Assembly: GCA_025456345.1 (NCBI GenBank)
Contig: JALOKU010000009.1
Coordinates: 62,001-126,000 of the forward strand
Length of the DNA: 64,000 nt
Reading direction: 5' to 3'
From: Vicinamibacterales bacterium
GTDB taxonomy: Bacteria > Acidobacteriota > Vicinamibacteria > Vicinamibacterales > JAKQTR01
The position numbers and the translations under genes are program-made. This document shows positions 26,301 to 34,050 of this stretch, in pieces; the stretch's first letter is position 1, and the number at the start of each line of letters is the position of its first letter. The notes under the pieces were generated by a model, which was not told the origin of the DNA, searched no databases, and saw only the letters and a list, made by a program, of their open reading frames with translations.

Positions 26301-28205
26301 GGCCACGACGAACACGTCCCGATCCCGCTCTCCGAGGGGCACCAGGCGCACGTAGATCGTCGCCACGTTGGCCGTCCGCGCCGAGTCGTCGGCGGCGGTG
26401 ACCATCGTGAACGCCACCTCCGGATAGCCGGTCCGCAGGCGCGTGGCAATCCGGTTCGCGATGAGCTCGGTCGCCTGCAGGCTGGTGCCCTCCGGCGCCC
26501 GCAGGCCGATCTCGAACTCCGACTGGTCGTCGATGGGCAGGAAGTTCTTGTTGACGACCATGAAGAGCGGGGCGCTCGAGAGCAGCACCAGGAAGGCGAT
26601 GACGGCCACCGCTCGCCGGTGCGACAGCGCCCACACGAGCGCCGTCGTGTAGCCGTGATCGAGCGGCCCGAACCACGAACTCTCGCGCGAGGTGTGGGCC
26701 GGGTGCGTCGCGTCCCCTTCCTTGCGGCGCACCTTCAGCCACCGGGCGGCGAGCATCGGCGTCAGCGTGAAGCTGACCAGCAGCGACACCATGACGGCGA
26801 AGGCCATCGTCAGGCCGAAGCTCTTCATGAAGCGCCCGATGATGCCGCTCATGAAGCCGATCGGCAGGAAGATCGCCACCAGGGACAGCGTCGTGGCCAT
26901 CACCGCGAGGCCGATCTCCCTGGTCGCCTCGACCGCGGCCCTGAAGGGATCCTGTCCCTTCTCCTCGATGAACCGGTAGATGTTCTCGAGCACGACGATG
27001 GCGTCGTCGATGACGATGCCGACCGAGAGCGTGAGCGCGAGCATCGTCATCGAGTTCAGCGTGAATCCCTGGTACCAGATCAGGCCGAAGGCCGCGATGA
27101 CCGACGTCGGGATCGCGATCGCGGCAATGACCGTCGACCGCCAGTTGCCCAAAAAGATCAGCACGACAATCGCCGCCAGCAGCGCGCCGACCACGAGGTG
27201 TTCCTGAACGGCTCGAATCGAGGCCTTGATGAAATCCCCCTGGTCCCGGACGATGGTGACCACGTACCCCGGCGGCAGCGTCGAGCGCAGCTCCTCGATC
27301 CGGTCTTTCACCGCCTGGATGACCTGGACGGCGTTGGTGCCCGACTGGCGCCGGATGTTGAGCACGACCGCCGGAGAACCGTTCACGCTGGCGAGCGTGG
27401 CGGCGTCCGCCATGCCGTCTTCGATGGTCGCCACGTCAGCCACGGTGATCGCGTGCCCGTCGCGCACCCGGACCACGACCTGGCCGAACTGCTCGACCGA
27501 CTGCACGCGCCCCCGCGTGCGGACCGTCAGGTTCTGCGGGCCCTGCTCGAGCCGGCCACCGGGGATCTCGACGTTCTGCGCCTGCAACGCCCGCGACACC
27601 TCGGTGACGGTGACGTTGTAGGCCCGCAGACGCGCAGGGTCGAGCGACAGGTTGATTTGCCGGCCGCGGCCGCCGAGCACCATGACCTGGCCCACGCCGC
27701 TCACGGTCTCGAGCCGCCGCCGCAGCACTTTGTCCGCGTACTCGGTGACCTCCTTGACCGGCTTCGGGGCAGACACCGCAATCCCCAGCACCGGGGCGGC
27801 ATCCATGTCCATCTTCTCGATGACGGGCTGCAGGATCGTGCGGGGCAGCTGCGGCAGGATGCGGTTGACCTTGTCGCGCACCTCCTGCGCGGCGACATCG
27901 ACGTCCTTTTCGAGCAGGAACGACGCGGTCACAATCGACACGCCTTCGGCGGACGTCGAGCGCAGCTCGTCGAGACCGCTGATGGTGTTGACGGCCTCCT
28001 CGATCTTGTCGGAGACCTCGGTTTCAATCTGCTCAGGCGCGGCGCCAGGCTGCCGCGTGGTAATCATGATCGTGGGGAAATCGACCTTGGGGAACCGATC
28101 GACCCCGAGCTGCGAGTACCCGAAGGCCCCGACCACGGCGAGCGTCAGCACGAGGACCGACGCAAACACCGGCCGTCGCACGCACAGCGCCGCAAGCCAC
28201 TGCAT
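23400..28205 (-). CDS. RND inner-membrane pump fused in frame to a TolC-type outer-membrane channel
   Basis: A single 1601-residue frame. Residues 1 to about 1035 are a complete HAE1-type RND transporter: MQWLAALCVRRPVFASVLV, the proton-relay region LSVGIVIDDAIVVLEN, the second-half counterpart LGLLVLFGVVKKNSILQ, and the final helix LVLVLTLVVTPVAYSLFDD. Residues 1041-1070 then read exactly like a signal peptide: Arg/Lys-rich, a hydrophobic core VLLALLLATPA, and an A-L-A processing site after G-G-Q. From about 1090 the sequence is a TolC/OMF protein (LSLDDAVRMGLENN, two duplicated halves, YVKAVIEFETLQ near the end). A GTG at 25088 (codon 1040) could start a separate channel protein. It lies 9 bp downstream of the adaptor gene. 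Confidence 0.9.
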   Translation of the reverse strand: MQWLAALCVRRPVFASVLVLTLAVVGAFGYSQLGVDRFPKVDFPTIMITTRQPGAAPEQIETEVSDKIEEAVNTISGLDELRSTSAEGVSIVTASFLLEKDVDVAAQEVRDKVNRILPQLPRTILQPVIEKMDMDAAPVLGIAVSAPKPVKEVTEYADKVLRRRLETVSGVGQVMVLGGRGRQINLSLDPARLRAYNVTVTEVSRALQAQNVEIPGGRLEQGPQNLTVRTRGRVQSVEQFGQVVVRVRDGHAITVADVATIEDGMADAATLASVNGSPAVVLNIRRQSGTNAVQVIQAVKDRIEELRSTLPPGYVVTIVRDQGDFIKASIRAVQEHLVVGALLAAIVVLIFLGNWRSTVIAAIAIPTSVIAAFGLIWYQGFTLNSMTMLALTLSVGIVIDDAIVVLENIYRFIEEKGQDPFRAAVEATREIGLAVMATTLSLVAIFLPIGFMSGIIGRFMKSFGLTMAFAVMVSLLVSFTLTPMLAARWLKVRRKEGDATHPAHTSRESSWFGPLDHGYTTALVWALSHRRAVAVIAFLVLLSSAPLFMVVNKNFLPIDDQSEFEIGLRAPEGTSLQATELIANRIATRLRTGYPEVAFTMVTAADDSARTANVATIYVRLVPLGERDRDVFVVADAIRKELKAERAWSGLRTAVRPIAAMGGGGQQSAEIQFVVSGPDIGKLQQYAERVAAETRQVPGAVDVDISLNPGKPELEVTLDRAKAADLGVQISDAAEAIRLLVGGDQVTTFNEGGEQYEVHLRALPDHRRTAGDVGSLPMPSSRLGSVALDNIAAFEPGTAPAEIQRLNRERQVTVYASLLPGVGQTTVMDAMQASAARLMLGPEYLTRFAGRSRELARTGRAFMLAFGLSLVFMYLILAAQFESWLHPITILLSLPLTLPFALVSIIATGQSLNIFSGLGLLVLFGVVKKNSILQIDRANQLRDQGLTPHDAVIQASRDRLRPILMTTLSFVAGMVPLVLSSGVGSGTNRAIGFVIIGGQTLVLVLTLVVTPVAYSLFDDASKLGVWSRAYEWFVRLGGRVAARLKPAGATGAGVLLALLLATPAGGQALAQQATVQPAGAAGAAQLSLSLDDAVRMGLENNMDLKVDRLDPQIAKERVDQAESVFLPALTASLTRNSALAPPTSFLVGNQGVQSTTGNGAIGVAQRLPHFGTSYATGWDTTRSTSTSQFSNYNPILTSRVQFTVSQPLLKDLTIDAGRQQLTISKRNREISDTRFRETVVRTLSDVKKAYWDLVAARALVDVQQRSLDLSRELVRINKARVDVGQAPPLDLVTAQAEEAQRDENLTIAQVALKQAEDRLRMLVLDPASQAFWTTAIDPTDRPALLGEAPNVDAVIARALAQRLDLVRARAELENVQTNVRFYKNQTLPDVRFQVNFQSAGLGGTRLIRTGGFPGTVVGSEPVSFGYVMDQVFRSAFPTWIAGLSVTYPLGRSADEASLARSRIEETQAKARLQSAELKVVRQLRQSAWQVDMNARRINTSRAGRALAEQRLDAEQKRFDVGMSTTFLVVQAQRDLAQARNNELQAALEYVKAVIEFETLQEAAPAGGATTGASTASMTVTGGTVTGSTAALQPASSTSSIR

Positions 28206-28214
28206 ACGCCGCCT

Positions 28215-29438
28215 CTACTTTCTGGCGGCCGGCGCCTGCCCGGCCTCCGGCCCGACGCGGACCTGCGCGCCGTCAGCGAGCGCTTCGACCCGCGAGGTCG
28301 CCACCGACTCTCCGGCCGAGAGCCCCTGCAGGACCTCGATGACCGGCCCGAGGGTCAGCCCGGTGGTGATCATGCGCTGCTCGACGGTCGCGCCGCGGAC
28401 CACGAACACGTGGCTCATCCCCGCCACCGTGGTGACGGCGGCGGCCGGCACCACGACCGACGGCGACGACGACGGCAGCATCACTTCGGCGGCGGCGAAC
28501 ATGCCGGGCTTCAAGGCGTCGTCCGGATTCGGCACAATGGCCTCGATCGTCAGTGCGCGCTGGTCGGGGCGGAACGCCGGCGAGATGAACCGGACCTGGC
28601 CCTCGAAGTAGCGGCCCGGAAACGCATCGACCTGCAGGCGCACCGTCTGGCCTGCTGCGATGAGCCCCGCCGACTGCTCCGGCACCGTGAGCTCGACCCT
28701 GAGGGGCGCGATCTTGACGACCGTCGCGACCTTCGTGCCGCGCGTCACGAAGTCGCCGACACTGACCTTCCGATCCATCACGATGCCGCCGAACGGCGCA
28801 CGAACCACCGTGTCGCCAAGCGACTTCCGGGAGAGCGCCAGGCGCGCCTTGGCGCCTTCGAGCATCCGGAACTGCTGCTGCGCCCCGTTGCGCGCCGCGC
28901 GGTATTGGCTGTTGGTGGCCTCCACCTGCGTGCGCCGCTGATCGAACTCGGCCTGCGACACCACCTTCTGGTCGAGCAGGCTGCGGATCCTGCCGAACTC
29001 CGCCTCCGCGAGGTCGCGCGTGGCCCTGGCCGCCGCCACCTCCGGCACCAGGTCGATGTTGAACGGTTCGCCCGGCTCGATCGCCAGCCGCGCTTCGAGC
29101 TGCGCGACGCTCGCTTCGGCATCCGAGGCGGCCGCCTGCGCTTCCACCTGAGACAGCGTGATGAGCGGCGCCCCCTCGGCCACGCGGCTGCCCCGCTCCA
29201 CCGGGGTGCCGGTCACCCGGCCAGTCGTTTCAGCCGCCACGTCGGCTTCTTCGGCCGCGGTGAGCGTGCCGGTGACGCGAAGCGCGCGATTGACGCTTTG
29301 CTCCTGGGCAACGGCCGCGGTGATCTCGACCGGGGCCGGGCCTGACGCCGCGCCGGCGGGCTTCGAGCCGGATCCGCACCCGGCGGCAGTGGCAGCCGCC
29401 GCCACCAGCACCGCCATGCCTGCAACTCGAGGTGTCAC
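28215..29438 (-). CDS. RND periplasmic adaptor (membrane fusion) lipoprotein
   Basis: 407 residues linking the RND pump to the outer-membrane channel. It begins at a GTG overlapping the TetR stop by 4 bp, with GGAGG 6 bp upstream. A lipobox cysteine follows the hydrophobic signal (AATAAGCGSG), then the lipoyl halves (GRVTGTPVERGSRVAEGAPLITL ... VRAPFGGIVMDRKVSVGDFV) flanking an alpha-helical hairpin, a beta-barrel (AGQTVRLQVDAFPGRYFEGQV) and the membrane-proximal domain. Second gene of a three-gene efflux operon. Confidence 0.93.
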   Translation of the reverse strand: MTPRVAGMAVLVAAAATAAGCGSGSKPAGAASGPAPVEITAAVAQEQSVNRALRVTGTLTAAEEADVAAETTGRVTGTPVERGSRVAEGAPLITLSQVEAQAAASDAEASVAQLEARLAIEPGEPFNIDLVPEVAAARATRDLAEAEFGRIRSLLDQKVVSQAEFDQRRTQVEATNSQYRAARNGAQQQFRMLEGAKARLALSRKSLGDTVVRAPFGGIVMDRKVSVGDFVTRGTKVATVVKIAPLRVELTVPEQSAGLIAAGQTVRLQVDAFPGRYFEGQVRFISPAFRPDQRALTIEAIVPNPDDALKPGMFAAAEVMLPSSSPSVVVPAAAVTTVAGMSHVFVVRGATVEQRMITTGLTLGPVIEVLQGLSAGESVATSRVEALADGAQVRVGPEAGQAPAARK

Positions 29439-30076
29439 GCTGCGCCTCCGTGCCGGGGAACGCCGCCGCCGGCCGCGCCGTCCAGAAACAACGACAAGAC
29501 CTCAGCCGCGGTCCGCGTCGGCCGCGGCGCGCCCGACGACAGCGCTTCGAAGATGCAGTTGTGGACCATCCCGAGATAGGCGGAGGCCAGCATCCCGGGG
29601 TCTCCCGGGCGGAGGGCGCCAGCCTCGACGCCCTGCTGCATCAGATCGACGAGCTGTTCCCGCAGCCGGTGCGTGTGCGCGCCGACGCGCTCGGCGACCT
29701 GGCCGGAGAAGGCCGCCGTCAATCGCCCCCGCTCCGAGAGGAAGAGCCGGAAGAACCCTCGCCGCTCCTCGAACGTGCGGAACATCGCCGCGGTCAGGGC
29801 TTCGAGTTTCGCGCGCGCACCCTCAGCTTTCTTCGCCTCGTCGAGCAGCCCGAAGAAGAACTCCCACTGGCTCTCCACCACGCGGAGGTAGAGCTCGTCT
29901 TTGCTCGTGAAGAACTGGTAGACGCCCCCCACGCTGAACCCGGCTTCGCGCGCGATGTCGCGGATAGACGTGGCGTGGTAGCCCTTTTCGCTGAACGCCC
30001 GCTCGGCGGCGTCGAGAAGCCCGACAAGGTCAGCTTCCCGGTGCCGAAGCCGGCGGGTCGATGAACCTATATTCAT
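29435..30076 (-). CDS. TetR/AcrR-family repressor, probable regulator of the efflux operon
   Basis: About 213 residues from the ATG at 30076, with GAGG 9 bp upstream; the frame extends a further 18 codons, without an RBS and across the candidate operator. The N-terminal HTH is clear (LLDAAERAFSEKGYHATSIRDIAREAGFSVGGVYQFFTSKDELYLRVVE). The C-terminal ligand and dimerisation domain is helical. It is the first gene of tetR-adaptor-RND/OMF, so it probably represses its own operon until a pump substrate binds. Confidence 0.92.
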   Translation of the reverse strand: MNIGSSTRRLRHREADLVGLLDAAERAFSEKGYHATSIRDIAREAGFSVGGVYQFFTSKDELYLRVVESQWEFFFGLLDEAKKAEGARAKLEALTAAMFRTFEERRGFFRLFLSERGRLTAAFSGQVAERVGAHTHRLREQLVDLMQQGVEAGALRPGDPGMLASAYLGMVHNCIFEALSSGAPRPTRTAAEVLSLFLDGAAGGGVPRHGGAA

Positions 30077-30094
30077 GATTCGAATCCTCGATTC
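30077..30094. promoter_or_regulatory. candidate TetR operator: overlapping inverted repeats
   Basis: The 18 bp immediately upstream of the tetR start contain three GATTC/GAATC half-sites: a perfect palindrome GATTCGAATC (30077-30086) and an overlapping GAATC-CTC-GATTC (30082-30094). Position over the RBS and start of a TetR gene is typical of autorepression. Confidence 0.5.
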
Positions 30095-30184
30095 TAGCGT
30101 AGAACATTCGCTCGCGGCTGTCAAAGGCAAATCAGACAGCCGGGCGGCGGGTCGACTGCCAGGCCAGGCGGGCGAGTGGGCGGC

Positions 30185-32662
30185 TTACCGATAGGCGGGC
30201 GTGCGCTGCCCCTGGGCGTCCACCCATTCCGGCGCCCAGGCCAGGCCGACCACCTGCACCGAGAGGTCCGTGCGCTTCGGCTTCAGCGTCACGGCGTCGA
30301 AGACTTCCGTGGCCGGGTCCATCATGCCGCCGAGGGCGTCGACCTCGGACCGGACCTGCTCTTCGAGGCCGGCCTTCTGCGCCCGCGCGGCCTCGAGCGA
30401 CTCCTGGGCGCGGCCGATGTCCTCGCTCTCCTTCATCGTGCGGCCCACGCCGCGCGCGGTGGTCGTTGCCTTGCCGAGCGTCGAGGCGCTGAGTTTCTTG
30501 CGGCCGAACAGCGCGCCGAGCACGGTGGCCCCCATCGACACCGCCGTTTGCAGCTTCTGTTGTGTGGCCTGCGCCGATTCGCGCTCGACGGTCTGTTCCG
30601 CGCGGCGGATCCTGTCCTCGAGAGCCGCGAGCTTCGCGGCGTACTTCTGGCGCAACTTCCCTACCGCCTGGTCGCGCTGCTCGCGCGCGGCGGTCTGGAG
30701 CCGTACGCGGAAGTCACGATCACTCTCTCCCGGGGCGGACACCAGGCCGCTTGTTCGGCTCTTGAGCAGATCGAGGCTCTGGCTCTGGCCGAGCCAGGTC
30801 TTGAAGGACTTCGCCCAGGCGTCGTACGACTTCACCCTGGACGAGGCGGGCGCCAGGTCGAGAAACCGCGCGCCCGCCGCAGGCGACGAGTCCAGGTCCT
30901 TCGCGGCCACATCGAGGACGGTCCCCTGGCTCCAGTCGACGGCGCCGATGCGCGGCTCGATGGCCGCGACGATGGTGAGGGCGCGCGTCAGGTTGATGCC
31001 AAGCTTCGCATCCGAGAATCCGATGTTCGCGACGCCAAGCGCCATCGGCTGGTACGCGAGGACCGTTGACGCCGGCTGCGGACCGCACGCCGGCACGAAG
31101 AACTGCGGAATCTCGGGCGGCAGCACGGGCCGCTCCGCGGAGCCGCCACCGGAGGCGCCGGGCGCCGATCGGGGCGGGGACGCCGGCGTCTGCCTGACCG
31201 CCTCGCCCCCGGCCGCACTCGAGCCGGCCGGAACAGCCGCGGCGGCGGCTTTTCGCGGCCCCATGAGCATTTTGATCTGGTCCCTGGTGAGCGGGCCTCG
31301 CAGGTAGGACATCGCCCAGCGCGATTCGAGCACGGCCGGCGCGTCTTCGTGCACGTTGTTCATCACGAACACGCGGCTGCTCAGGCCGCTCAGGGCCCGG
31401 TCGAAGTACGCGCGGTCGAAAGCGCCGCCACCAGACGCCATCGCCCCCTCGAGGCCGTCGAGCACCCGCGCCTTGTCACGGTCGGTCTGCAACCGGCCCA
31501 GCCACCATGTGCCGCAGTTGGCGAGCCCCTTGTAGTCGAGGTCCACGGGATTCTGCGTCGCCAGCAGGCACCCGAGACCGAATGCGCGGCCTTGCTTCAA
31601 CAGCGTCAGCAGCGGCGTTTTCGACGGCGGATTGGCGACCGGCGGAAAGAAGCCGAAGACCTCGTCCATGTAGAACAACGCGCGCAGGCTCGTCGTGCCC
31701 GGCTGCGCACGCATCCACGCCAGCAACTCGTTCAGGAGCAATGACACGAAGAACATCCGCTCGCGATCGCCGAGGTGCGCGATCGACACCACCGCCACGC
31801 GGGGCTTCCCCTCGGGCGTGCGGAGCAGCCCGTCGATGGCGAGCGGCTCGCCCTCCAGCCATGCGCTGAATCCTGGGGCCGCGAGCAGGTTGTTGAACGC
31901 CGTCGCGAGCCCGAAACGATCCTTCGCGGGGAAGAACGACTCGAGTTCGAGCACGCCGATGCGCTGGACCGGCGGCGTCTGAATCTGCTGGATGAGTCCA
32001 GCCAGGTCCAGGCTGCGGCCGGCCGCCCAGGCGGCGTTGAGGATCGCGGTCAGAAGGGTGTGTTCCCGGCTGCGGTTCGGCTCCGCATCGATTCCGGCCA
32101 GTGTCAGCAGGCTCGTGGCCGTCGTGCCGACGCGATCCGCGAACAACTCGCGGTCGTCCAGGAGCGCCCGAGGCGGTGCGTCGAGCGATCGCAGGATGGA
32201 GATCGGCAGCCCGGCGCTGCTGCCCGGCGTGTAGAGCGCGAAGTCGGCCGCGGCGCGCAAGCGGCCGATGCGTGCGCCGTCCTGCCCCCACTCGGCCAGC
32301 CCGTTCTTCCACAGCGCCGCCTGGTCCGCGGCGAACTCGTCAGCCGTCACGCCCTTTCGCCGGGCGTCGTCCTCGTTGACCCAGGGCCGGAAGTCCTCGG
32401 GGGCGAGATTCGGGAACGTGAGCAGGAGGTTGCCGAGGTCGCCCTTGGGATCGATGGCGAGCACCGGCACGCCGTCGATGGCGGCTTCTTCGAGGATCGA
32501 CAGGCACAAGCCGGTCTTGCCGCTGCCGGTCATGCCCACGCACACCCCGTGCGTGACGAGATCCTTCGAGTCGTAGAGCACGAGGTCGTCCCGCCGCTTG
32601 CCCGCCTCGAGGTCGTAGGCCCGGCCGAGATAGAACACGCCGAGTTTTTCGAAGTCCTTCAT
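30185..32662 (-). CDS. HerA-like P-loop ATPase with long C-terminal helical extension
   Basis: 825 residues from the ATG at 32662 (GGAG 7 bp upstream). Walker A is G43-MTGSGK-T50 (LVTHGVCVGMTGSGKTG), DPKGDLGN is the loop typical of HerA/DUF87-type motor ATPases, Walker B is LFYMDEVFGFFPP, and a sensor-like LLATQNPVDLDYKGLAN follows. Residues 1 to about 470 form the motor; the rest has a Pro/Ala linker, an unknown domain and a coiled coil (EQRDQAVGKLRQKYAAKLAALEDRIRRAEQT). Such ATPases translocate DNA or remodel DNA-protein complexes. No nuclease (NurA, Sir2 or other defence partner) is adjacent, so I do not call it a defence gene. Confidence 0.8.
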   Translation of the reverse strand: MKDFEKLGVFYLGRAYDLEAGKRRDDLVLYDSKDLVTHGVCVGMTGSGKTGLCLSILEEAAIDGVPVLAIDPKGDLGNLLLTFPNLAPEDFRPWVNEDDARRKGVTADEFAADQAALWKNGLAEWGQDGARIGRLRAAADFALYTPGSSAGLPISILRSLDAPPRALLDDRELFADRVGTTATSLLTLAGIDAEPNRSREHTLLTAILNAAWAAGRSLDLAGLIQQIQTPPVQRIGVLELESFFPAKDRFGLATAFNNLLAAPGFSAWLEGEPLAIDGLLRTPEGKPRVAVVSIAHLGDRERMFFVSLLLNELLAWMRAQPGTTSLRALFYMDEVFGFFPPVANPPSKTPLLTLLKQGRAFGLGCLLATQNPVDLDYKGLANCGTWWLGRLQTDRDKARVLDGLEGAMASGGGAFDRAYFDRALSGLSSRVFVMNNVHEDAPAVLESRWAMSYLRGPLTRDQIKMLMGPRKAAAAAVPAGSSAAGGEAVRQTPASPPRSAPGASGGGSAERPVLPPEIPQFFVPACGPQPASTVLAYQPMALGVANIGFSDAKLGINLTRALTIVAAIEPRIGAVDWSQGTVLDVAAKDLDSSPAAGARFLDLAPASSRVKSYDAWAKSFKTWLGQSQSLDLLKSRTSGLVSAPGESDRDFRVRLQTAAREQRDQAVGKLRQKYAAKLAALEDRIRRAEQTVERESAQATQQKLQTAVSMGATVLGALFGRKKLSASTLGKATTTARGVGRTMKESEDIGRAQESLEAARAQKAGLEEQVRSEVDALGGMMDPATEVFDAVTLKPKRTDLSVQVVGLAWAPEWVDAQGQRTPAYR

Positions 32663-32718
32663 CACGGTGCTCCCGGTTGGTTCCGGTTCAGTCTACCCCA
32701 CCCGCACGCGCGCCCTGC

Positions 32719-33903
32719 TCAGCGCGGCAAGGGCTGCGGCAGCGCGAGGCGGATGAACTCCGACGCGTCCTTCGAGCCCGCGGGCCCGCGTCCTCCGCCG
32801 CCCGGAAAGTTGTTGTCGTTCACGAGCACGAGCGTGCGGGCGTCTTCGGGCCAGACGGCTTCCGGGGTGATGAAGGGAAAGGTGAAGTGAGGCCCGAGCC
32901 CCGAGAGCGCGCGCGGATCGGCGATGTCGAGCAGATCGGCCACGAGCACGGCCTCGGCCTCGGTGCCGGTTTCCGCGAGGCGCAGCGCCAGCACGCGCTT
33001 GACGCGCGCCTCTGGGCCCGCCGCGTTGTCCCGTTCGATCGCCAGGTACCGGGCGCGTGCGTACGCCACCAGTTCGGTGACATTGGCGCCGGGCGCGCTC
33101 ACACGATAGGGCCACGAGCGTCCGGTGAAACGCTGCGCGGCCAGATCAAACTCCAGCAGGCGGATAGTGTCCGGCGCGTCGCCCAATGGCCCGGATTCGA
33201 GGAGGGCGATGAGACGCGAGCCGTCCGCGTCGATCGCCAGGCCTTCGAATCCCCGTGACCGCTTGACGGTGGCAGCGCTGGCTGCGCCCGCGTCGGGAAC
33301 CGGTACGGCGGCGTGCTCTGGAGACCGCAGCCCATCGGCGCCAAACGGCGGCGCCAGCAGTCGTCCCGACGCATCGGCATGCAGGAGATACGGGCCGAAC
33401 TCGTCGCCAATCCAGAACGTGCCGTCCGGGGCCTCGACAAACGACTCCGGGTCGAAGTCGCCGCCGGTCAGCCAGCGCTCCGGCGTGTCCTCGCGGACCA
33501 GCTTGAACGGCACGTGACGATCCGGGTCGGAGAGCTGCACGAACCTGCCAACCTGCACCCGCCCGCTGCCTCCGCTCGCGGTCCGCCAATCCGGCCGCAC
33601 CGCGTAGATCCGAAGCAGGAAGTCCGGGGAGTTGGCCTTCGTGCCGAACCCGTTGTCACACAGCACCAGCCACGAGCCCGGGTTGGACCGGTCGGGCCTG
33701 ATGGCTGAGAACCCCTGCACGGGCTGGCTCGCGAACCCGGCGCCGCGCGCGGCAGGCGACAGGAAACGCCCGGATGGCGGGCCTTCAGCGAAGGTGTCGG
33801 GCGGGAGCGCGGCGAACCCGGCCAATTCGACGCGCGGAGCCTGGGCCGCAGCCGGGACTGCCAGCGCCGCCACCAACGCGAGCCGTGCCATCGTCGGAGC
33901 CAT
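32719..33903 (-). CDS. secreted phytase-like (esterase-like) beta-propeller protein
   Basis: 394 residues from the ATG at 33903, with a signal peptide ARLALVAALAVPAAAQ. Landmarks of the phytase-like family are present: GFSAIRPDRSNPGSWLVLCDNGFG, GGDFDPESFVEAPDGTFWIGDEFGPYLLH, RGFEGLAIDADGSRLIALLESG and TFPFITPEAVWPED...LVLVNDNNFP. Acidic residues suited to Ca2+ binding recur, as expected for this propeller. The family name implies phosphoester hydrolysis but many members are uncharacterised. Confidence 0.85.
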   Translation of the reverse strand: MAPTMARLALVAALAVPAAAQAPRVELAGFAALPPDTFAEGPPSGRFLSPAARGAGFASQPVQGFSAIRPDRSNPGSWLVLCDNGFGTKANSPDFLLRIYAVRPDWRTASGGSGRVQVGRFVQLSDPDRHVPFKLVREDTPERWLTGGDFDPESFVEAPDGTFWIGDEFGPYLLHADASGRLLAPPFGADGLRSPEHAAVPVPDAGAASAATVKRSRGFEGLAIDADGSRLIALLESGPLGDAPDTIRLLEFDLAAQRFTGRSWPYRVSAPGANVTELVAYARARYLAIERDNAAGPEARVKRVLALRLAETGTEAEAVLVADLLDIADPRALSGLGPHFTFPFITPEAVWPEDARTLVLVNDNNFPGGGGRGPAGSKDASEFIRLALPQPLPR

Positions 33904-33919
33904 CGTGGGTGCCCTCTCC

Positions 33920-33981
33920 AAAACGGTGACAGGTCCCGTTTCCCCCCGCCGGAAGCCGAAACTGTACCCGGTCCCATTTTC
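33920..33981. repeat. REP-like imperfect inverted repeat
   Basis: Two arms of 23-24 bp (33920-33942 and 33958-33981), each with the pattern AAAA-GG-ACC-GT-CC-GTTTC in opposite orientation, are separated by a GC-rich 15-bp loop. Arm identity is partial (outer TTTT/GAAAC blocks and inner ACC/GGT blocks match). It lies just upstream of the phytase-like gene and downstream of the MBL gene. Confidence 0.45.
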
Positions 33982-34050
33982 TGGAGGTTGAAGCAGACGA
34001 CGCGGGTCTCGGTCGTTTCCTGCCGCCGTACGCAGGTCATGAGACCGGTC

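Noticed and set aside
25359..29345. 1328-codon open frame on the plus strand
   Set aside because: Exactly antisense to the RND and adaptor genes; Arg/His/Pro/Asp-rich composition without domains is typical of GC-driven shadow frames.
30070..30100. Possible tRNA T-arm (GATTCGAATCCT resembles GGTTCGAATCC)
   Set aside because: No acceptor stem, anticodon arm or D-arm can be built around it, and it is explained better as a palindrome at the tetR start.
30185..32662. HerA-based anti-phage defence system
   Set aside because: No Sir2, NurA, DUF4297 or other effector is adjacent; neighbours are housekeeping or secreted enzymes.
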